From NCBI GenBank assembly GCA_005776945.1, contig SXOB01000034.1:1-34418 (forward strand): a stretch of DNA of 34,418 bases, read 5' to 3'. The position numbers were made by a program, and so were the translations under genes. Origin of the DNA: Pseudomonadota bacterium. GTDB lineage: Bacteria; Myxococcota_A; UBA796; GCA-2862545. Below are positions 16,442 through 24,927 of this stretch, in pieces (the first letter of the stretch is position 1; every line of letters starts with the position of its first letter). Below the pieces are notes generated by a model. That model saw nothing but the letters and a program-made list of their open reading frames with translations, did not search any database and was not told where the DNA came from.

Positions 16442-17652
16442 ATCACCATGTCCTCGTGGTGGGTGGGGGTCCGACCCATCGCGAAGGCGGCGAGCGGAAT
16501 CGTCTGGCCCCGGAGGGTGACGGCGTCGATGTTGTGTCCGGCCCGCGCGAGAGCGGCACCGACGGCGGCGGTGAAAGGACCGAACATCGCGCCATGGCCG
16601 GAGAAGCCGACGAGGCGAATGAGATTGGCCACGAGCGGATCGTAGCCGAGGTACGGATTGTGGTCGGGCGTCGTGGCGTAGTAGCCGCAGGTCGTCGCTG
16701 AGTAGCCGGCCATCTCCGCGGCGGCGGGCACGAAGTCTGCGAGCTCCATCCAGGCCTGCGTCGACCAGGCGTCGGGGCCACCGCGGTGGTCGTAGTCGGG
16801 GTGGACGACGTCTTGGTCGTCCATCGTGAACTCGACCTCGGGTTCCGCCGCATTGAGCTTGCCGACGAGGAGCAGCTCGGGGTTCTCTGGGCGGAAGTAT
16901 GCGCCGGTCGGGCCGATCGTCAGCGGCATCCGATTCACGATTTCGGGCGGGAGCGCGCCGCCGGTGCTGAGGAACCAGAGGTAGCGCTTGAGCGGATCCA
17001 CGGGCAGGTCGGCGGCGCCGAGGAGGCGCGCCGTGCGGCGCGTCCAGGCATTCGTGCAGTCGAGGAAGAGGTCGGCGCCGAAGTTGCCCTTCGACGTACG
17101 GAGAGACGTGATTCGGCCACCGGCGTGATCGGCGCCGAGGACCTGAGCACCCTGGACGATGGTCGCGCCGTGTCGTTGGGCCGCGGCCGCCGCCTCCATG
17201 TAGACGAGGTGAGGCAGAAGGAAGCCGTCTGTTGGGCAGAAGGTGCCGCCCAACAGGTCGGGCGAGAGCCAGGGGAAGCGGGTCTGAAGCTCGCCTTGGG
17301 GCAGCCACTCGACCTCCGCGAGGCCGGCGCCCTGTTGGAGCGTCACCCGGGCCTTGGCGGCGGCGGCCTGCTGCGGGTCGCCCGAAAGAAACAGGTAGCC
17401 ATGCTGGACGATCGGGCGGGTGTCGCCCCCGACCCGTTCCGTGAAATGGCTGTAGAAGTCGACGGCATACCGCATGCCTGCAACGGTCGCTGGCGTCGTG
17501 AATTGTTGGCGGATCCCCGCGGCCGTACGGCTGCTGCTGCCGGCGCCGAGATGGGCCCCTTCGAGCAGGGTCACCTTCCAGCCGACCGACGCGAGCGCGT
17601 GTGCGGTGAGCGTGCCGGTGATGCCGCCCCCGACGATCACGGCCTGCGCCAT
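16438..17652 (-). CDS. FAD-dependent oxidoreductase of the DAO (glycine/D-amino acid oxidase) family
   Basis: 404 residues. The N-terminal Rossmann motif AVIVGGGITGTLTAHAL (4-20) binds FAD, followed by VTLLEGAHLGAGSSSRTAAG, the typical DAO-family second signature. Near the C-terminus, RLVGFSGHGAMFGPFTAA is the conserved FAD-contact segment. Family members oxidise amines such as glycine, sarcosine or D-amino acids. The substrate is not readable. ATG 17652 follows a purine-rich GGGGGAAAG; the longer reading to 17679 is less likely. It is divergent from the E1 dehydrogenase gene (77 bp apart), which suggests a shared regulatory region and possibly linked amino-acid catabolism. Confidence 0.9.
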   Translation of the reverse strand: MAQAVIVGGGITGTLTAHALASVGWKVTLLEGAHLGAGSSSRTAAGIRQQFTTPATVAGMRYAVDFYSHFTERVGGDTRPIVQHGYLFLSGDPQQAAAAKARVTLQQGAGLAEVEWLPQGELQTRFPWLSPDLLGGTFCPTDGFLLPHLVYMEAAAAAQRHGATIVQGAQVLGADHAGGRITSLRTSKGNFGADLFLDCTNAWTRRTARLLGAADLPVDPLKRYLWFLSTGGALPPEIVNRMPLTIGPTGAYFRPENPELLLVGKLNAAEPEVEFTMDDQDVVHPDYDHRGGPDAWSTQAWMELADFVPAAAEMAGYSATTCGYYATTPDHNPYLGYDPLVANLIRLVGFSGHGAMFGPFTAAVGAALARAGHNIDAVTLRGQTIPLAAFAMGRTPTHHEDMVI

Positions 17653-17729
17653 CTTTCCCCCCGGCGCGCCTAACCGCACCGGCCCCGTGCGCCGGCCCGG
17701 TTACGCGGCGGGCCGCCCGGGAGTTGCCC

Positions 17730-19943
17730 ATGCCGCGAGCCCAGCAAGCACAGGTCATCGAGACGGCGCCGTCGGTCGATCCTCGTGCGGCTGAACTGAC
17801 CGACAGCGAGCTGCGTCTCGCCTACCGCGAAGGCGTCCGCAGCCGCGCCGTCGAAGAGCAGATCGTGCGCCTCGTGACGCGCGGTGAGGTCAAGTTCGCG
17901 ATCTGGGGACCGGGCGAAGAGGTCCACGGCACGGCGACGGCCCTTGCGCTCAAACACACGGTCGACCCCGCCCGCTTCGGCTTCGTCGCGCACTACCGGT
18001 CGGGCGCCTTGTGCGCGACGTGGTGCAAGCTCAACGGCGTCGACGACTTCCACCTCGCGATGTTGCGCCAGCAGTTCTCGCGGGCGACCGACGCCATGAG
18101 CGGCGGCCGGCAGATGGTCTACCACCTGAACATGCCGGAAGTGGGCATTCTTCCTGTGCAGTCTCCCGTTGGGATGCAGCTCGGCAAGGCGGCCGGTTGG
18201 GCACTCGGCTACCGCAAGCTTGGGTACGACGACGGCGTCGCCATGGCCATCCTTGGCGACGGTACGACGGCCGAGGGCGACCTGCACGACGCGATGAATG
18301 CGGGTGCCGTCTGGCGTCTTCCGCTCATCGTCCTCGTGACCGACAACCGCGTCGCGATCAGCACCCGCCCCGACGAAGGGCGCGGCATCCAGGACTTCCG
18401 GGCCTACGCCGAGTCGTTCGGCTTCGCCCACTTCGAGTGCGACGGGCGCGACTTCTTCGACGTCTACGAGACGACCCGCGCGGCGGCCACGCTCGTGCGC
18501 GGCCAGCAGCGCCCGTGCCTGTTGCACGTCCGCGATCTGCCGCGCTTCAACGGCCACAGCTCCGCCGCCGACGTCACCTTCGATCTCAGCCAGGAAGATC
18601 CGCTCATCCGCTTCGGCCAGCACCTCGTCGACAAGGGCCTGTTGACGGCCGACGACGTGCTCACGCGCGTGCCAGGCAGCGGCCGCGACTTCTTCTCCCA
18701 CCACCGGCTCGGGCGCGTGATGGACGAGGAAGACGCCGAGATCCGCGCCATCCTCGATCAGGTCCGGACCGAGCCGCTGCCCGATCCGTCGACCTTGATG
18801 GAGCACATCTACGCTCCGTTCCCGGAAGACGCGGAGACGGCGCCCGGCGGCCCGGCCACCTGCGTGACCTACGCGGGCGCCATCCGTTCGGCCCTCGACA
18901 AGCTCATCGTCCGCAAGAACGGCGTCATCATCGGCCAGGACGTCGCGCGGCTCGGCGGCGTCATGACGGCCACCGCTGGCATCCAGGCGCGCCATCCCGA
19001 CCGGATCATCGACTCGCCGCTCAATGAGCCGCTGATCGTGGGGACGGCCACCGGCCTTGGCATGCATCCGCAGCTCATGGCGCTGCCAGAGATCCAGTTC
19101 GGCGACTACGCGCTCAACACCTTCCACTGGCTCGTGTACCTTGGCCTGATGCGCTGGTCGAATCTCGGAAAAGCTTCGAGCAAACTCACCCTTCGCATGC
19201 CCACCGACCCGTTCGGCGGCGGCGCGATGTACCACTCGATGTCCGTCGACGGGTACTTCGGCTCGATCCCTGGCCTCGTCATCGCGATGCCGAGCACGAG
19301 CTTCGACGTCCACGGGCTGCTGCTCACGGCCGGCGACTACGACGGGCCGGTCGTCATCCTCGAACCCAAATGGATGTACCGTCAGTCGCTTGGTCCGGCC
19401 TTTCCGGGGGAGCCGACGGACGCCGAGGGCATCGCCACGCTCAAAAAGGCGATCATGCGCGGCGACGTGCCAGACTTGCCCGACGTTCGCGTGCCGTTCG
19501 GCAAAGGCGTCGTCCGGCGCGCCGGCAGCGACGTGACGGTCGTTGCCTGGGGCCGCGCGGTCTGGACAGCGATGGCCGCGGCCGAGGCGCTCGCCAAAGA
19601 GGGCGTGTCCGCCGAAGTGATCGACCTGCGCACGATCGTCCCGCCAGACATGGACCTCATCCGCGCCAGCGTCGGCCGGACGCGTCGCCTGATCGTCGCT
19701 GCCGAGAACCGGACCTTCGGCGGCTTCGTTCGGCAGATCCAGGGCGACGTCGTCCAGTCCGATCCGGGCGTCCCCACGCTGGCGCTTGGTCAGAAGAACG
19801 TTCCTGGCATCGCGCAGAGCGTGCACCTCGAAGAGCACACCATTCTGACCGAGGCCACCATCGTGGCGGGGGCTCGGCAGTTGATGGCGACGCGGGTCGC
19901 GGGCGACAGCGCTCCGATCCCGCCTCGCTACTTCGTCCGCTGA
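17730..19943 (+). CDS. 2-oxoacid dehydrogenase E1, alpha and beta subunits fused
   Basis: 737 residues. The alpha part (about 1-370) has the thiamine-diphosphate motif GDG (176-178) ending at DN (205-206), plus HYRSGALCAT, MSGGRQMVYH and LPLIVLVTDN. The beta part (about 380-737) has VTYAGAIRSALDKL, IIGQDVARLGGVM, EIQFGDYAL and EVIDLRTIVPPD. It decarboxylates a branched-chain 2-oxoacid or pyruvate-type substrate and transfers the acyl group to a lipoyl E2. No E2 or E3 gene is in the window. ATG 17730 has GGGAG six bases upstream; the TTG at 17724 is rejected. The rRNA methyltransferase gene begins 1 bp after its stop. The alternative is a transketolase-like enzyme of another family, which is unlikely. 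Confidence 0.92.
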   Translation: MPRAQQAQVIETAPSVDPRAAELTDSELRLAYREGVRSRAVEEQIVRLVTRGEVKFAIWGPGEEVHGTATALALKHTVDPARFGFVAHYRSGALCATWCKLNGVDDFHLAMLRQQFSRATDAMSGGRQMVYHLNMPEVGILPVQSPVGMQLGKAAGWALGYRKLGYDDGVAMAILGDGTTAEGDLHDAMNAGAVWRLPLIVLVTDNRVAISTRPDEGRGIQDFRAYAESFGFAHFECDGRDFFDVYETTRAAATLVRGQQRPCLLHVRDLPRFNGHSSAADVTFDLSQEDPLIRFGQHLVDKGLLTADDVLTRVPGSGRDFFSHHRLGRVMDEEDAEIRAILDQVRTEPLPDPSTLMEHIYAPFPEDAETAPGGPATCVTYAGAIRSALDKLIVRKNGVIIGQDVARLGGVMTATAGIQARHPDRIIDSPLNEPLIVGTATGLGMHPQLMALPEIQFGDYALNTFHWLVYLGLMRWSNLGKASSKLTLRMPTDPFGGGAMYHSMSVDGYFGSIPGLVIAMPSTSFDVHGLLLTAGDYDGPVVILEPKWMYRQSLGPAFPGEPTDAEGIATLKKAIMRGDVPDLPDVRVPFGKGVVRRAGSDVTVVAWGRAVWTAMAAAEALAKEGVSAEVIDLRTIVPPDMDLIRASVGRTRRLIVAAENRTFGGFVRQIQGDVVQSDPGVPTLALGQKNVPGIAQSVHLEEHTILTEATIVAGARQLMATRVAGDSAPIPPRYFVR

Positions 19944-19944
19944 G

Positions 19945-21453
19945 ATGGAGTGCCGGCACGCCGGGCGTTGTCCGGGGTGCCCCGCGATCGGGCTGGGGAC
20001 CGAAGCCCAGCTGACCGCCAAGGCCGCGCGGCTGGCCGGTGCGCTCGGCCACTTCCCGCACTTGCCTCGGGCGTCGGCCATCGTCGGCAATCCTTGGCGC
20101 GAGGGGTACCGGCACCGGTTGAAGCTGCCGGTGGGTCGCGAAGGGGGCCGCGTCCAGCTCGGTCTGTACGCGGACGGACGCGTCGTAGACACGCCGGACT
20201 GCCCCGTCCTTCACCCCGCCCTGCGGTCGGCTTTGCCGCCGCTGGCCACGTGGCTGGTGAGCCGGCCCGAGGTGCACGCTGTCGATCTGCGCGTGAGCGC
20301 CGCAACGGGCGACCTCCAGCTCGTCCTTGCGGGTCATGGCGGGGAAGTTGGCGGGGGTGGACGGGCGTTGCGCGACCTACGAAATGCGCTTCCCAAGTTG
20401 GCGTCAGTGGCCGTCAGCCGGGCGGACCCCGAAGGCAAGCGGGTCATGGGCTCCGCACCGCGCTGGGTCGCTGGCGCCGCGACGCTTCGGGAGACGGTGG
20501 GTCCGACGTCCTACGCGCTGACGCCCGGCGCCTTCTTCCAAGTGGACCCGCGGCAAGCCGAGACGTTGCAACGCATCGTGCGCGAGGGCGTAGGGGACGC
20601 CCAGCGCGTGCTCGACCTGTACGCCGGCGTCGGTGCCTACGGGCTCATGTTGGCCCAGGGGCGGAGCCGGGTGGTGCTCGTGGAAGAGGTCCCTCAGGCC
20701 GCCGAAGCGGCGCGGTCGATGGCGCCGCGCAACGTGACCGTCCTTTGTGGTCGCGTCGAAGACGTCGAGCTGACGGGGCCGTTTGACGCCGTCATCCTCA
20801 ACCCGGCCCGGCGCGGCTCCGACCCCGAGGTGTTGGCGCGGGTGGCCCAACTTGCGCCGCGGCTCATCTACGTCTCCTGTGGTCCGGAGACGCTTGCGCG
20901 GGACCTCGACGCCCTCGCCTTCCACGGCATGCGGGTCCGGTCCATCACCCCGATCGACCTGTTCCCGCAGACCTTCGAAGTGGAGACCGTCGTCGTCCTC
21001 GAGCGCGGTGCGCCACTGACGCACGTCTCGGTGCCCGGCGGGCAGGCGACGGGGCCCTGGGGCGGGCAGCCGTCGGGTGCGGTCGGCAAACCTCGCGTGG
21101 CGACGGCGCTCGTCATCGGCGACCCTGGTGCGAAAGGCAGCCTGCCCGGGGGACGTTTTACGCGCGTAGGGCGCTTCGCGACCCATGCCTTGCTCCGGGT
21201 CGAAGTGACCGGGTCGCTCGTTCGCGCGCTTTCCGCCTTGGCGGCGAAGGGGCACCCTTTGGCCGGTCGCGACGGGCGTACGCGGCGTTTCTTCGCGGAA
21301 CGTGCCGGGCTCGTCCGCCCGTTTGTGCACATCGACGAGGCCGACGGGGCGGTCGCGCCGCTCCACGGCGACCTTGTCATGGCGCTCGATGTGTTGCGGC
21401 GCGCGCCGGTGGCGCCACGTCCCGTCCGTTCAGGGCGGGCAAAGCGGCGTTGA
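19945..21453 (+). CDS. RlmD/TrmA-type RNA (uracil-5)-methyltransferase with degenerate RluA-like C-terminus
   Basis: 502 residues. Fe-S cysteines C3, C9 and C12 (MECRHAGRCPGC) with C86 match the RlmD/RlmC-type 4Fe-4S site. VLDLYAGVGAYGL (222-234) binds S-adenosylmethionine. ILNPARRG (about 284-291) and YVSCGPETLARDL with nucleophile Cys312 complete the m5U methyltransferase core, which ends near 350. There is no N-terminal TRAM domain. The extra ~150 residues contain RFTRVGRFATHALLRVEVTG (404-423), KGHPLAG (435-441) and RFFAERAGLVRPFVH. These echo the C-terminal half of RluA pseudouridine synthases but lack the HRLD catalytic motif and the usual TGRTHQIR. The gene follows the E1 gene by 1 bp. 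Confidence 0.9.
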   Translation: MECRHAGRCPGCPAIGLGTEAQLTAKAARLAGALGHFPHLPRASAIVGNPWREGYRHRLKLPVGREGGRVQLGLYADGRVVDTPDCPVLHPALRSALPPLATWLVSRPEVHAVDLRVSAATGDLQLVLAGHGGEVGGGGRALRDLRNALPKLASVAVSRADPEGKRVMGSAPRWVAGAATLRETVGPTSYALTPGAFFQVDPRQAETLQRIVREGVGDAQRVLDLYAGVGAYGLMLAQGRSRVVLVEEVPQAAEAARSMAPRNVTVLCGRVEDVELTGPFDAVILNPARRGSDPEVLARVAQLAPRLIYVSCGPETLARDLDALAFHGMRVRSITPIDLFPQTFEVETVVVLERGAPLTHVSVPGGQATGPWGGQPSGAVGKPRVATALVIGDPGAKGSLPGGRFTRVGRFATHALLRVEVTGSLVRALSALAAKGHPLAGRDGRTRRFFAERAGLVRPFVHIDEADGAVAPLHGDLVMALDVLRRAPVAPRPVRSGRAKRR

Positions 21454-22227
21454 ATCCGGGCCCAGGGGGCATTCGCCCCAGTGGGCTGGATGCAGCGCCG
21501 TGGTCGCGAAGGCAGCGAGGCCCTGGCCGCCAAGCGGAGGGCTTACCCGCGCCACCGGGCCGCCGTCGCGGTCCAACACGTAGACGCGGTCGAGCTCGGC
21601 GGACCAGATATACTCGATGCGGGCAGGGCGGCCGTCGGCCTGTTTGGGCAATTCGACCTGCAGGCGCCACAGGCTGGCGTCGGGGTGTCGAGCGGCCAGT
21701 TCGCCCAGTAGGCGGACGGCCTCCTCGGACTGCAGCGCCTGGCCGTCGATGTGGGGGCTCGTCCAGCGACGGCCGCCGGCTTCGAAACGCCCGGGGGGGA
21801 CGCCGACGAATCGGCGGACCTCATTCGAGATCCGCTGGTCGGGGGCGTTTTCGTAGAAATGGGCCACGGCGGCTTCGACGCGCGGACGCCCGTCACCGAA
21901 CATCCACTTGACGTAGGTCGGACGCGTTTCGCGGACGAGCTCGTGAACGTCGCGTCGGCGCTGCGGCATGCGGCCGTCGAAGAGCCGATCGATGAAGGCC
22001 TGCAGCACGGGATCGGTGTCCTGGACGGGGTCGCTTGGGCAATACTCGGCCCGATTTCGCCAACAGTCGTCTTCTTCGATCAGCAGGCTACGCGCCATGG
22101 CCCATGCGGCCGGTTTGCTGAGATCGGGCAGGGGTTGGGGTGCCTCGCGGCCCGGTGTGCATGCCGCGAAGACGGCGAACATCACGGCCCGTCCGACCGG
22201 ATACGCGCGGCAGCGAGAGGTGGTCAT
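21430..22227 (-). CDS. Lipoprotein, unknown function
   Basis: 265 residues from the ATG at 22227; a second ATG at 22182 would give MFAVFAAC with Cys8. The lipobox is VFAAC. The mature part has few motifs: WRNRAEYCPSD, RRRDVHELVRETRPTYVKWM, HFYENAPDQRISNEVRRFVG and IEYIWSAELDRVYVLDRDGG. It looks soluble and globular, and no family was recognised. It overlaps the 3' end of the rRNA methyltransferase gene by 24 bp (convergent). If the 22227 start is used, its start overlaps by 2 bp the start of the divergent TPR gene, leaving no room for separate promoters between the two. Confidence 0.7.
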   Translation of the reverse strand: MTTSRCRAYPVGRAVMFAVFAACTPGREAPQPLPDLSKPAAWAMARSLLIEEDDCWRNRAEYCPSDPVQDTDPVLQAFIDRLFDGRMPQRRRDVHELVRETRPTYVKWMFGDGRPRVEAAVAHFYENAPDQRISNEVRRFVGVPPGRFEAGGRRWTSPHIDGQALQSEEAVRLLGELAARHPDASLWRLQVELPKQADGRPARIEYIWSAELDRVYVLDRDGGPVARVSPPLGGQGLAAFATTALHPAHWGECPLGPDSTPLCPP

Positions 22228-23113
22228 GCTCGGGGTGGTCCTCGTGGCGCTGGCTTCGGCGCAGGCTCCGATAGGAGACGTGCCGGCCGCCCTGGTCGAT
22301 CACGTAGTCGGGCCACACAGCCCGCACTTCGACCTGGAGTTGCTCTATACCGAGGGCCGTTACCGGGAAATGCTGGAGGCCGCGCGCGAGCGGTACCGCG
22401 CTCACCCCGAAGACGCGGACCTCGCGTGGCATATGGCGCGCGCCTACTACGAGATCGGTGAGGACTTCGAGCGCACCAACCAGGCGATGGACAAGGAGTC
22501 CTGGTACCGAGAGATGTGGGACGTCGTCGAGGGGGCTTTGGCGAAGAAACCGGACGACCCGCACCTTCGCTTCGCCCGCGGCATCGCGATCGGCCGCTAC
22601 GGGACGACGCGCGGCGTGCTCGCGAGCTTGTTCCTGGCCAAACAGGTCGAGGCCGATTGGGTGGCCGCCGCCACGAGTGGGTACAAATACCGTTCGCTCG
22701 GCGGCGAGGAGGAGATGCCTTGTGACGTCTACCAGGCGCTCGCCATCTACTACCGGCTCGTGCCGGACTGGTGGATCGTGCAGGCCATCGCCGGAACGCG
22801 AGGCGACCTGCACAAGTCGGTCGCCTACGGGGAGAAGGCCGTGGCTTGTTCCCCCCATCGCATCCGAAATCTCAAGGAGTTGGGCGTCGCGCAGGTCTGC
22901 CTGGGGAAGCGCACCGAAGACGCGGCCTTGGTCGACAAGGGCTTGGGCACCTTGCGGCGCGCGCTGGCCGAGGTGCCGTCGAGCGCGTCGGAGAAGGTGG
23001 ACCTCAACCACGTTCCACGCCTGTTGGCGGACCCCGACCTCGCGTGCGCCTACAGCCGCGACGGCCAACAGGATCTTGACCGCAGCAACCTCCCCGAGGC
23101 CCCGCCCCCTTGA
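22226..23113 (+). CDS. TPR-containing exported protein
   Basis: 295 residues. Signal peptide MLGVVLVALASAQA with a likely cleavage after AQA. Helical repeats follow: LYTEGRYREMLEAARERYRA, DADLAWHMARAYYEIGEDFE, then DDPHLRFARGIAIGRY and SVAYGEKAVACSP. They fit tetratricopeptide-like repeats, in the size range of the TRAP-type TatT or regulator-of-microtubule-dynamics-like TPR families. It probably acts as a periplasmic scaffold. GAGAGG at 22215-22220 with a 5-bp gap supports ATG 22226. The next gene starts 37 bp downstream on the same strand. Confidence 0.8.
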   Translation: MLGVVLVALASAQAPIGDVPAALVDHVVGPHSPHFDLELLYTEGRYREMLEAARERYRAHPEDADLAWHMARAYYEIGEDFERTNQAMDKESWYREMWDVVEGALAKKPDDPHLRFARGIAIGRYGTTRGVLASLFLAKQVEADWVAAATSGYKYRSLGGEEEMPCDVYQALAIYYRLVPDWWIVQAIAGTRGDLHKSVAYGEKAVACSPHRIRNLKELGVAQVCLGKRTEDAALVDKGLGTLRRALAEVPSSASEKVDLNHVPRLLADPDLACAYSRDGQQDLDRSNLPEAPPP

Positions 23114-23150
23114 CGGCTGCCGTCGCCGACAGGTGCGTTAGCGGGACATC

Positions 23151-24248
23151 ATGACGTTCATCACTGCGCTGTTCGCGTGCCAGGACTTCACGACGGCCGA
23201 AGAGGCCTGTCCCACAGAAGTGCCTGGCGAGTCGCTCGACAACGTGCCCGAAGAGGCCGCAAAGGTGTTTCGGGAGATGTCCTGCCACCGAGGCGTAGCG
23301 GGGATTTCGTCGGCCCGATTCGACCGCAAGGTGCAAGGCGCGACCGTTGCGCACGTCGACTACATCGAGAAGAACGCGCTGGCGCCGCTCCAGGTGCTGG
23401 ACCTGCACGAGCGCCAGGACTCGCCCGGCTTCACCGGGGTGACCGTCCTCGATCGGTCCGAGGCGGCCAAGTACGACTTCGATCCCGACGGCTACGGGCT
23501 GTGGGAGGCCGTCTGGATCGACACATTTGCCGATGGCGTCGACCGTTTCAACTACTGGTTCCAGGACCCGAGCATGCGCGAGGTGTACCTCGCGTCCGAT
23601 TGGTTGGACGGTGGCTACGCCGAGGGGCAACTGACCACGGGTGAGCACTTCGCCTACTTGAACATGTGGTACGCGCGGCCCCGCGGCGAAAGCGCCGACC
23701 GCCCGATCGTCTACCCGGCGGACGGGCAGGAAGATGTGCCCACATCGGCTTCCGAGCCTTCCGACCCCTGCAACCTCGAGGACGTGGGGATTCCGATCTC
23801 CGTGATCGTCGGTGAAGACCCGGGCACTGGCAACGTGGAGCCGGGCTCCAACCCGTTCGGCATCGAGGTCGTCGCGGCGAGCCTGCGGACCGAGAAAGAC
23901 GACTACGTCCAACTCCGCAACAAGGTGCCCGGCGACGGCACGAGCGGGTTGACCTACAGCGCGGTTTTCGTGCCGCGATTCCCGCTTGAACCCAAGACGA
24001 CGTACCTGTTCGAGGCGGTTCTCGAGTGGAACGACGAATCGCACGAGGTTTCGTCGTCGTTCACGACGGGCACGGGCGAAGCCGTCCGCATCGACGAATT
24101 CACGCCGGAGCTGTGTGCGTTGCTTGGTGGCGCGCTCGGGGCGGGAACGCTCACGGTGCCGGACACGACGACCGGGACGACCGGGGGCACCACTGAGACG
24201 CCGACCACCGGCTCTTCCTCCTACCGGGTCGTTCGGCCCGGGCGCTAG
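23151..24248 (+). CDS. CAP-domain (SCP) lipoprotein with Ig-like domain
   Basis: 365 residues. MTFITALFAC gives a nine-residue signal before Cys10, with no in-frame start upstream. Residues about 40-160 resemble a CAP/SCP domain: CHRGVAGISSARFDRKVQG, VAHVDYIEKN, DLHERQDSPGFTG followed by VTVLDRSEAAKYD, and MREVYLASDWLDGGYAEGQL. A second part beginning IVYPADGQEDVPTSASEPSD looks like an SbsA-type Ig domain. The C-terminus is Thr/Gly-rich (TTTGTTGGTTETPTTG). Bacterial CAP proteins are secreted or surface proteins of mostly unknown role. plsY follows after 3 bp. Confidence 0.75.
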   Translation: MTFITALFACQDFTTAEEACPTEVPGESLDNVPEEAAKVFREMSCHRGVAGISSARFDRKVQGATVAHVDYIEKNALAPLQVLDLHERQDSPGFTGVTVLDRSEAAKYDFDPDGYGLWEAVWIDTFADGVDRFNYWFQDPSMREVYLASDWLDGGYAEGQLTTGEHFAYLNMWYARPRGESADRPIVYPADGQEDVPTSASEPSDPCNLEDVGIPISVIVGEDPGTGNVEPGSNPFGIEVVAASLRTEKDDYVQLRNKVPGDGTSGLTYSAVFVPRFPLEPKTTYLFEAVLEWNDESHEVSSSFTTGTGEAVRIDEFTPELCALLGGALGAGTLTVPDTTTGTTGGTTETPTTGSSSYRVVRPGR

Positions 24249-24251
24249 CCC

Positions 24252-24926
24252 GTGATTCCGCGGCTCGTCTGGCTGGGGCTCGCTTACCTGTTCGCAGCGC
24301 TCCCCATCGGCGTCGCCGTCACGACGTTGTGGGGTCCTGGTACGGACGTCCGAGAGGCCGGCTCTGGCAATGTCGGCGCGACCAACGTCGCCCGGGTGGC
24401 GGGGTGGCGGCTTGGCCTCGCGGTGCTGGGCTTGGACTTCCTGAAAGGCGCCGTCCCGGTGCTCTTCACCCTGCTGTTGTGGCCGGGCGAGGGCCGGGCC
24501 TTTGCGGCGCTCGTTGCGGCCGTCGCGTTCGCGGGCCATTGTTGGCCGGTCTACTTGGAGTTCCGAGGCGGAAAGGGAGTGGCGACAGCGGCCGGTGCGC
24601 TGGCCGCCTTGTCGCCCGTGGTGACGGCGGTCGGCGCCCTGGCATGGGGCGCGGTGCTTGCTGCGACCGGTCGGGCGAGCGTCGCCAGCCTGAGTTCTGT
24701 GGGGGCCGTCGTCTTCTCGGCGCTGCTCGTCGACCGCGCCATTCTGCCCGTCGCCCTCGCGTTGGCCGTGGCCATCGTCGTTCGCCATGCGTCCAACCTC
24801 GCCAGACTCGCGGACGGGACCGAGGACCGCGTCGCTGCGCGGAGGGTCGAGGCGGCCGTCGACCCGCAGACCTGGTTGGAACAAGGCCCCGACGGCCGAC
24901 CCACGGGGCGTGGCGCTTGGCGGTGA
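24252..24926 (+). CDS. plsY: Glycerol-3-phosphate acyltransferase PlsY
   Basis: 224 residues with about five transmembrane segments. The three conserved PlsY loops are present: SGNVGATN (38-45), FRGGKGVATAAG (104-115) and the RHASNLARL segment near the end. It transfers acyl from acyl-phosphate to glycerol-3-phosphate, the first step of phospholipid synthesis. GTG 24252 starts 3 bp after the preceding stop. Its stop is one base from the convergent aat gene's stop. The C-terminal tail (about 30 residues) is hydrophilic and slightly long for the family. Confidence 0.94.
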   Translation: MIPRLVWLGLAYLFAALPIGVAVTTLWGPGTDVREAGSGNVGATNVARVAGWRLGLAVLGLDFLKGAVPVLFTLLLWPGEGRAFAALVAAVAFAGHCWPVYLEFRGGKGVATAAGALAALSPVVTAVGALAWGAVLAATGRASVASLSSVGAVVFSALLVDRAILPVALALAVAIVVRHASNLARLADGTEDRVAARRVEAAVDPQTWLEQGPDGRPTGRGAWR

Positions 24927-24927
24927 G

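Noticed and set aside
17670-20192. 840-residue minus-strand open frame, the longest in the window
   Set aside because: It lies antisense to the E1 dehydrogenase, which has clear motifs. The translation is His/Arg/Val-rich without motifs, as expected from opposite-strand frames in GC-rich DNA.
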